NCBI RefSeq assembly: GCF_020616595.1
Contig: NZ_CP085278.1
Span: 1,116,001 to 1,180,000 of the forward strand
DNA length: 64,000 bases
Direction of reading: 5' to 3'
DNA from: Lentilactobacillus laojiaonis
Lineage (GTDB): Bacteria > Bacillota > Bacilli > Lactobacillales > Lactobacillaceae
Shown here piece by piece: positions 62,392 through 64,000 of the stretch. Within the stretch, counting starts at the first letter, position 1. Every line of letters begins with the position of its first letter. The notes under the pieces were generated by a model. The model had not been told where the DNA came from. It searched no databases and saw only the letters and a list, made by a program, of their open reading frames with translations. Position numbers and translations under genes: made by a program.

Positions 62392-63630
62392 TTAGATATC
62401 TTCTCGAACGATTGGACAACTCATGCAACGAGGGCCCCCACGTCCTCTTGATAATTCACTTGATAAAATGTCAATTACTTTAATACCATGTTTTCTAAGA
62501 AGTTCATTAGATACATAGTTACGATTATAAGTTACAACCACCCCTGGTGCGATAGCCAAAGTATTTGAGCCATCATTCCATTGTTCTCTACCGGCAATAA
62601 TTGGATCGCCCCCACCAGTTGGAATAACTTCTAATTCATCGAGATTTAATACGTCTTTTAAAACTCCTTTTAGATCAGTGCGATGATCTAAGTTAAGTTG
62701 ACCATCTTTACCTGGTGTAATAATCCAGGTATCAATCTTGCCACCATTTAAAATTCCTGGGTGAACTGTAAATTGATTGTAGTTAATCATGGTAAAGACC
62801 GTATCTAAATGCATCATAGCGTGGTTATGTGGAATCTTAATAGCCACAACGGTATCAAATTGACTATCTTTAAATAGACTATTAGCAATATCTTCAATGG
62901 CTTGAGCAGAAGTTCTTTGTGAAACCCCAATAGCCATTACGTGATCACTTAATACTAATTCGTCCCCACCCTCAATACGGGTATTGTGATTACGATCACG
63001 CCAAACATGAACATTTTCATTATTAAATCTTGGATGATGTTTAATAATTACTTCGTTAAATAAAGATTCGCGTTGTCTAGCTGGATAAGTCATGTGATTA
63101 ATGCTTAAACCATTACCAATACAAGCTGATGGATCACGAGTAAAGTACAAATTAGGCATTGGATCCATGAAAAATGGATAATCAGATTCTTCGGCTAAAT
63201 CAACTAGATCATTAGAAACAAAATCTACTTCATTTTTTCGAACCCCGGCCATAATTTTATTAACCATATCTTGGTTATTCATACTTAAAAGATATTCTTT
63301 TAAAGCATCATGAGTTACTCCACCCACAAATCCTGATTCAGCAAGCATGCGGTCAACAAAATTATTTCTAACTTGTTCGCCACCTGCATCTAAAGCTTCA
63401 GCCGCTAATTTTTCCAAATATAGTACTTCTACCCCATTATCTCGAAGTACATTGGTAAAGTTGTCATGCTCTTGCTGTGCGATTGGTAAATATGGAATAT
63501 CATCGAATAACAATCTTGGCATCATTTCCGGTGTAAAGTTTTGGACTTCTTCAGCAGGTCGTTTAACTAAAACCGTCTTTAACTTTCCAATTTCTGATGT
63601 GATGTGAATTGGACCTTGATTTGTTGTCAT
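62392..63630 (-). CDS. arcA: Arginine deiminase
   Basis: 412 residues; it converts arginine to citrulline and ammonia. Motifs: [47 protein letters not shown] and, at the C-terminus, [18 protein letters not shown] with the catalytic Cys. The ribosome binding site GAGGGGGAA is G-rich and contains the complement of the UCCCCC RNA loops. It heads the operon, and a consensus cre lies 47-62 bases upstream. Confidence 0.97.
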   Translation of the reverse strand: MTTNQGPIHITSEIGKLKTVLVKRPAEEVQNFTPEMMPRLLFDDIPYLPIAQQEHDNFTNVLRDNGVEVLYLEKLAAEALDAGGEQVRNNFVDRMLAESGFVGGVTHDALKEYLLSMNNQDMVNKIMAGVRKNEVDFVSNDLVDLAEESDYPFFMDPMPNLYFTRDPSACIGNGLSINHMTYPARQRESLFNEVIIKHHPRFNNENVHVWRDRNHNTRIEGGDELVLSDHVMAIGVSQRTSAQAIEDIANSLFKDSQFDTVVAIKIPHNHAMMHLDTVFTMINYNQFTVHPGILNGGKIDTWIITPGKDGQLNLDHRTDLKGVLKDVLNLDELEVIPTGGGDPIIAGREQWNDGSNTLAIAPGVVVTYNRNYVSNELLRKHGIKVIDILSSELSRGRGGPRCMSCPIVREDI

Positions 63631-63676
63631 AACGCTTCCCCCTCATTTCCATTTACAAATTAATCTTAGCATACAC

Positions 63677-63692
63677 ATGTAAGCGATATCTT
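63677..63692. promoter_or_regulatory. cre site (CcpA) upstream of arcA
   Basis: ATGTAAGCGATATCTT matches every defined position of the cre consensus WTGNAANCGNWNNCWW. It lies 47-62 bases before the arcA start, where CcpA binding would repress the operon when sugar is plentiful. Further upstream (63700-63830) is AT-rich with the inverted repeat TTCAAAATTATTGAA near 63735-63749, possibly an ArgR-type site. Confidence 0.7.
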
Positions 63693-63830
63693 GATTTTGC
63701 TTACCCCATAATTCCGTAAAAATTCAATTATTCAATAATTTTGAATTATCATTTGCATATTTATATTTTTATGCACTTATTAACGAATATATCGAATTTT
63801 TATACAAAAATTTTTTTTGAAATTTATTGA

Positions 63831-64000
63831 TTAAACAAACAATGATAAACATAAAATTGACAATAAACCGGAAACCCCGATTAAACAAGTTAATGGTGAC
63901 CAAGCAGCAAAGGTTTCTTTCAATGAAAGACCAAAGTACTCTTTAACCATCCAGAAACCAGCATCATTAACGTGACCGCCAAATACACTACCAGCACCAA
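63831..64000 (-). CDS. GntP-family gluconate permease (C-terminal fragment)
   Basis: Only the last 56 codons are in the window; the rest lies beyond the right edge. On the minus strand the frame reads GAGSVFGGHVNDAGFWMVKE, then YFGLSLKETFAAWSPLT and a final hydrophobic segment ending LCLSLFV. The S-V-F-x-x-H-V-N-D-x-G-F-W motif is diagnostic for GntP-type gluconate:H+ symporters. Its stop is 198 bases upstream of arcA; both genes run in the same direction, but a separate arcA promoter region lies between. Confidence 0.85.
   Translation of the reverse strand, partial: GAGSVFGGHVNDAGFWMVKEYFGLSLKETFAAWSPLTCLIGVSGLLSILCLSLFV

Overview
The window is about 64 kb of AT-rich Gram-positive chromosome. 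The genes point to a heterofermentative Lactobacillaceae member: S-layer proteins of the Lentilactobacillus buchneri/kefiri type, a complete citrate lyase cluster, an arginine deiminase operon, LTA synthase, RNase Y, a Tyr-type T-box, frequent TTG/GTG starts and strong GGAGG ribosome binding sites. Fructilactobacillus, Apilactobacillus or Lentilactobacillus would all fit; the species cannot be fixed from the sequence alone. I saw no tRNA, rRNA, CRISPR array, prophage or intact insertion sequence.

Layout. 1-5.1 kb is a cell-surface region: a truncated SGNH hydrolase and two S-layer-like paralogues flanking a ComK-like regulator. 5.0-6.1 kb holds a small sigma factor with DUF1659 and DUF2922 genes. 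6.3-9.8 kb has a MacB-type ABC transporter and a secreted propeller-like protein. 9.9-13.6 kb is a five-gene operon: FetAB-like exporter, short-chain dehydrogenase and divergent ThiD-like and ThiE-like proteins. 13.7-20.2 kb has an aldo/keto reductase, an rRNA methyltransferase, glycerol kinase with a TMEM175-like channel, and unknown small proteins. 20.2-21.06 kb is the only long stretch without a gene. It holds two tandem structured RNAs rich in UCCCCC motifs, the second leading into a cadD-like gene. 21.7-31.9 kb contains manA, a Zur-box-associated metal-binding lipoprotein, cell-wall enzymes, a T-box-controlled NhaC transporter, thioredoxin/TerC and a large MMPL protein.

31.9-40.7 kb is the citrate region: citC-D-E-F-X-G, a divergent SorC-type regulator, a DASS (CitT-like) exchanger and an LDH-fold dehydrogenase that carries Arg where lactate dehydrogenases carry Gln. 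With no oxaloacetate decarboxylase in the cluster, this suggests citrate goes to oxaloacetate and then malate, with dicarboxylate exchange. 40.9-60.1 kb is mostly housekeeping: LTA synthase, a K+ channel, ferredoxin-NADP reductase, nucleoside hydrolase, an Spx lacking its CXXC, a Na+/H+ antiporter, purA/purB diverging from a PurBox pair, RNase Y and Ogt. 60.3-63.6 kb is arcA-argF-arcC with a consensus cre site. The right edge cuts a GntP-family permease.

The strongest candidates for new biology are the two tandem C-rich-loop RNAs (about 20.69-21.02 kb), the Arg-substituted dehydrogenase of the citrate locus, and the cysteine-free Spx.
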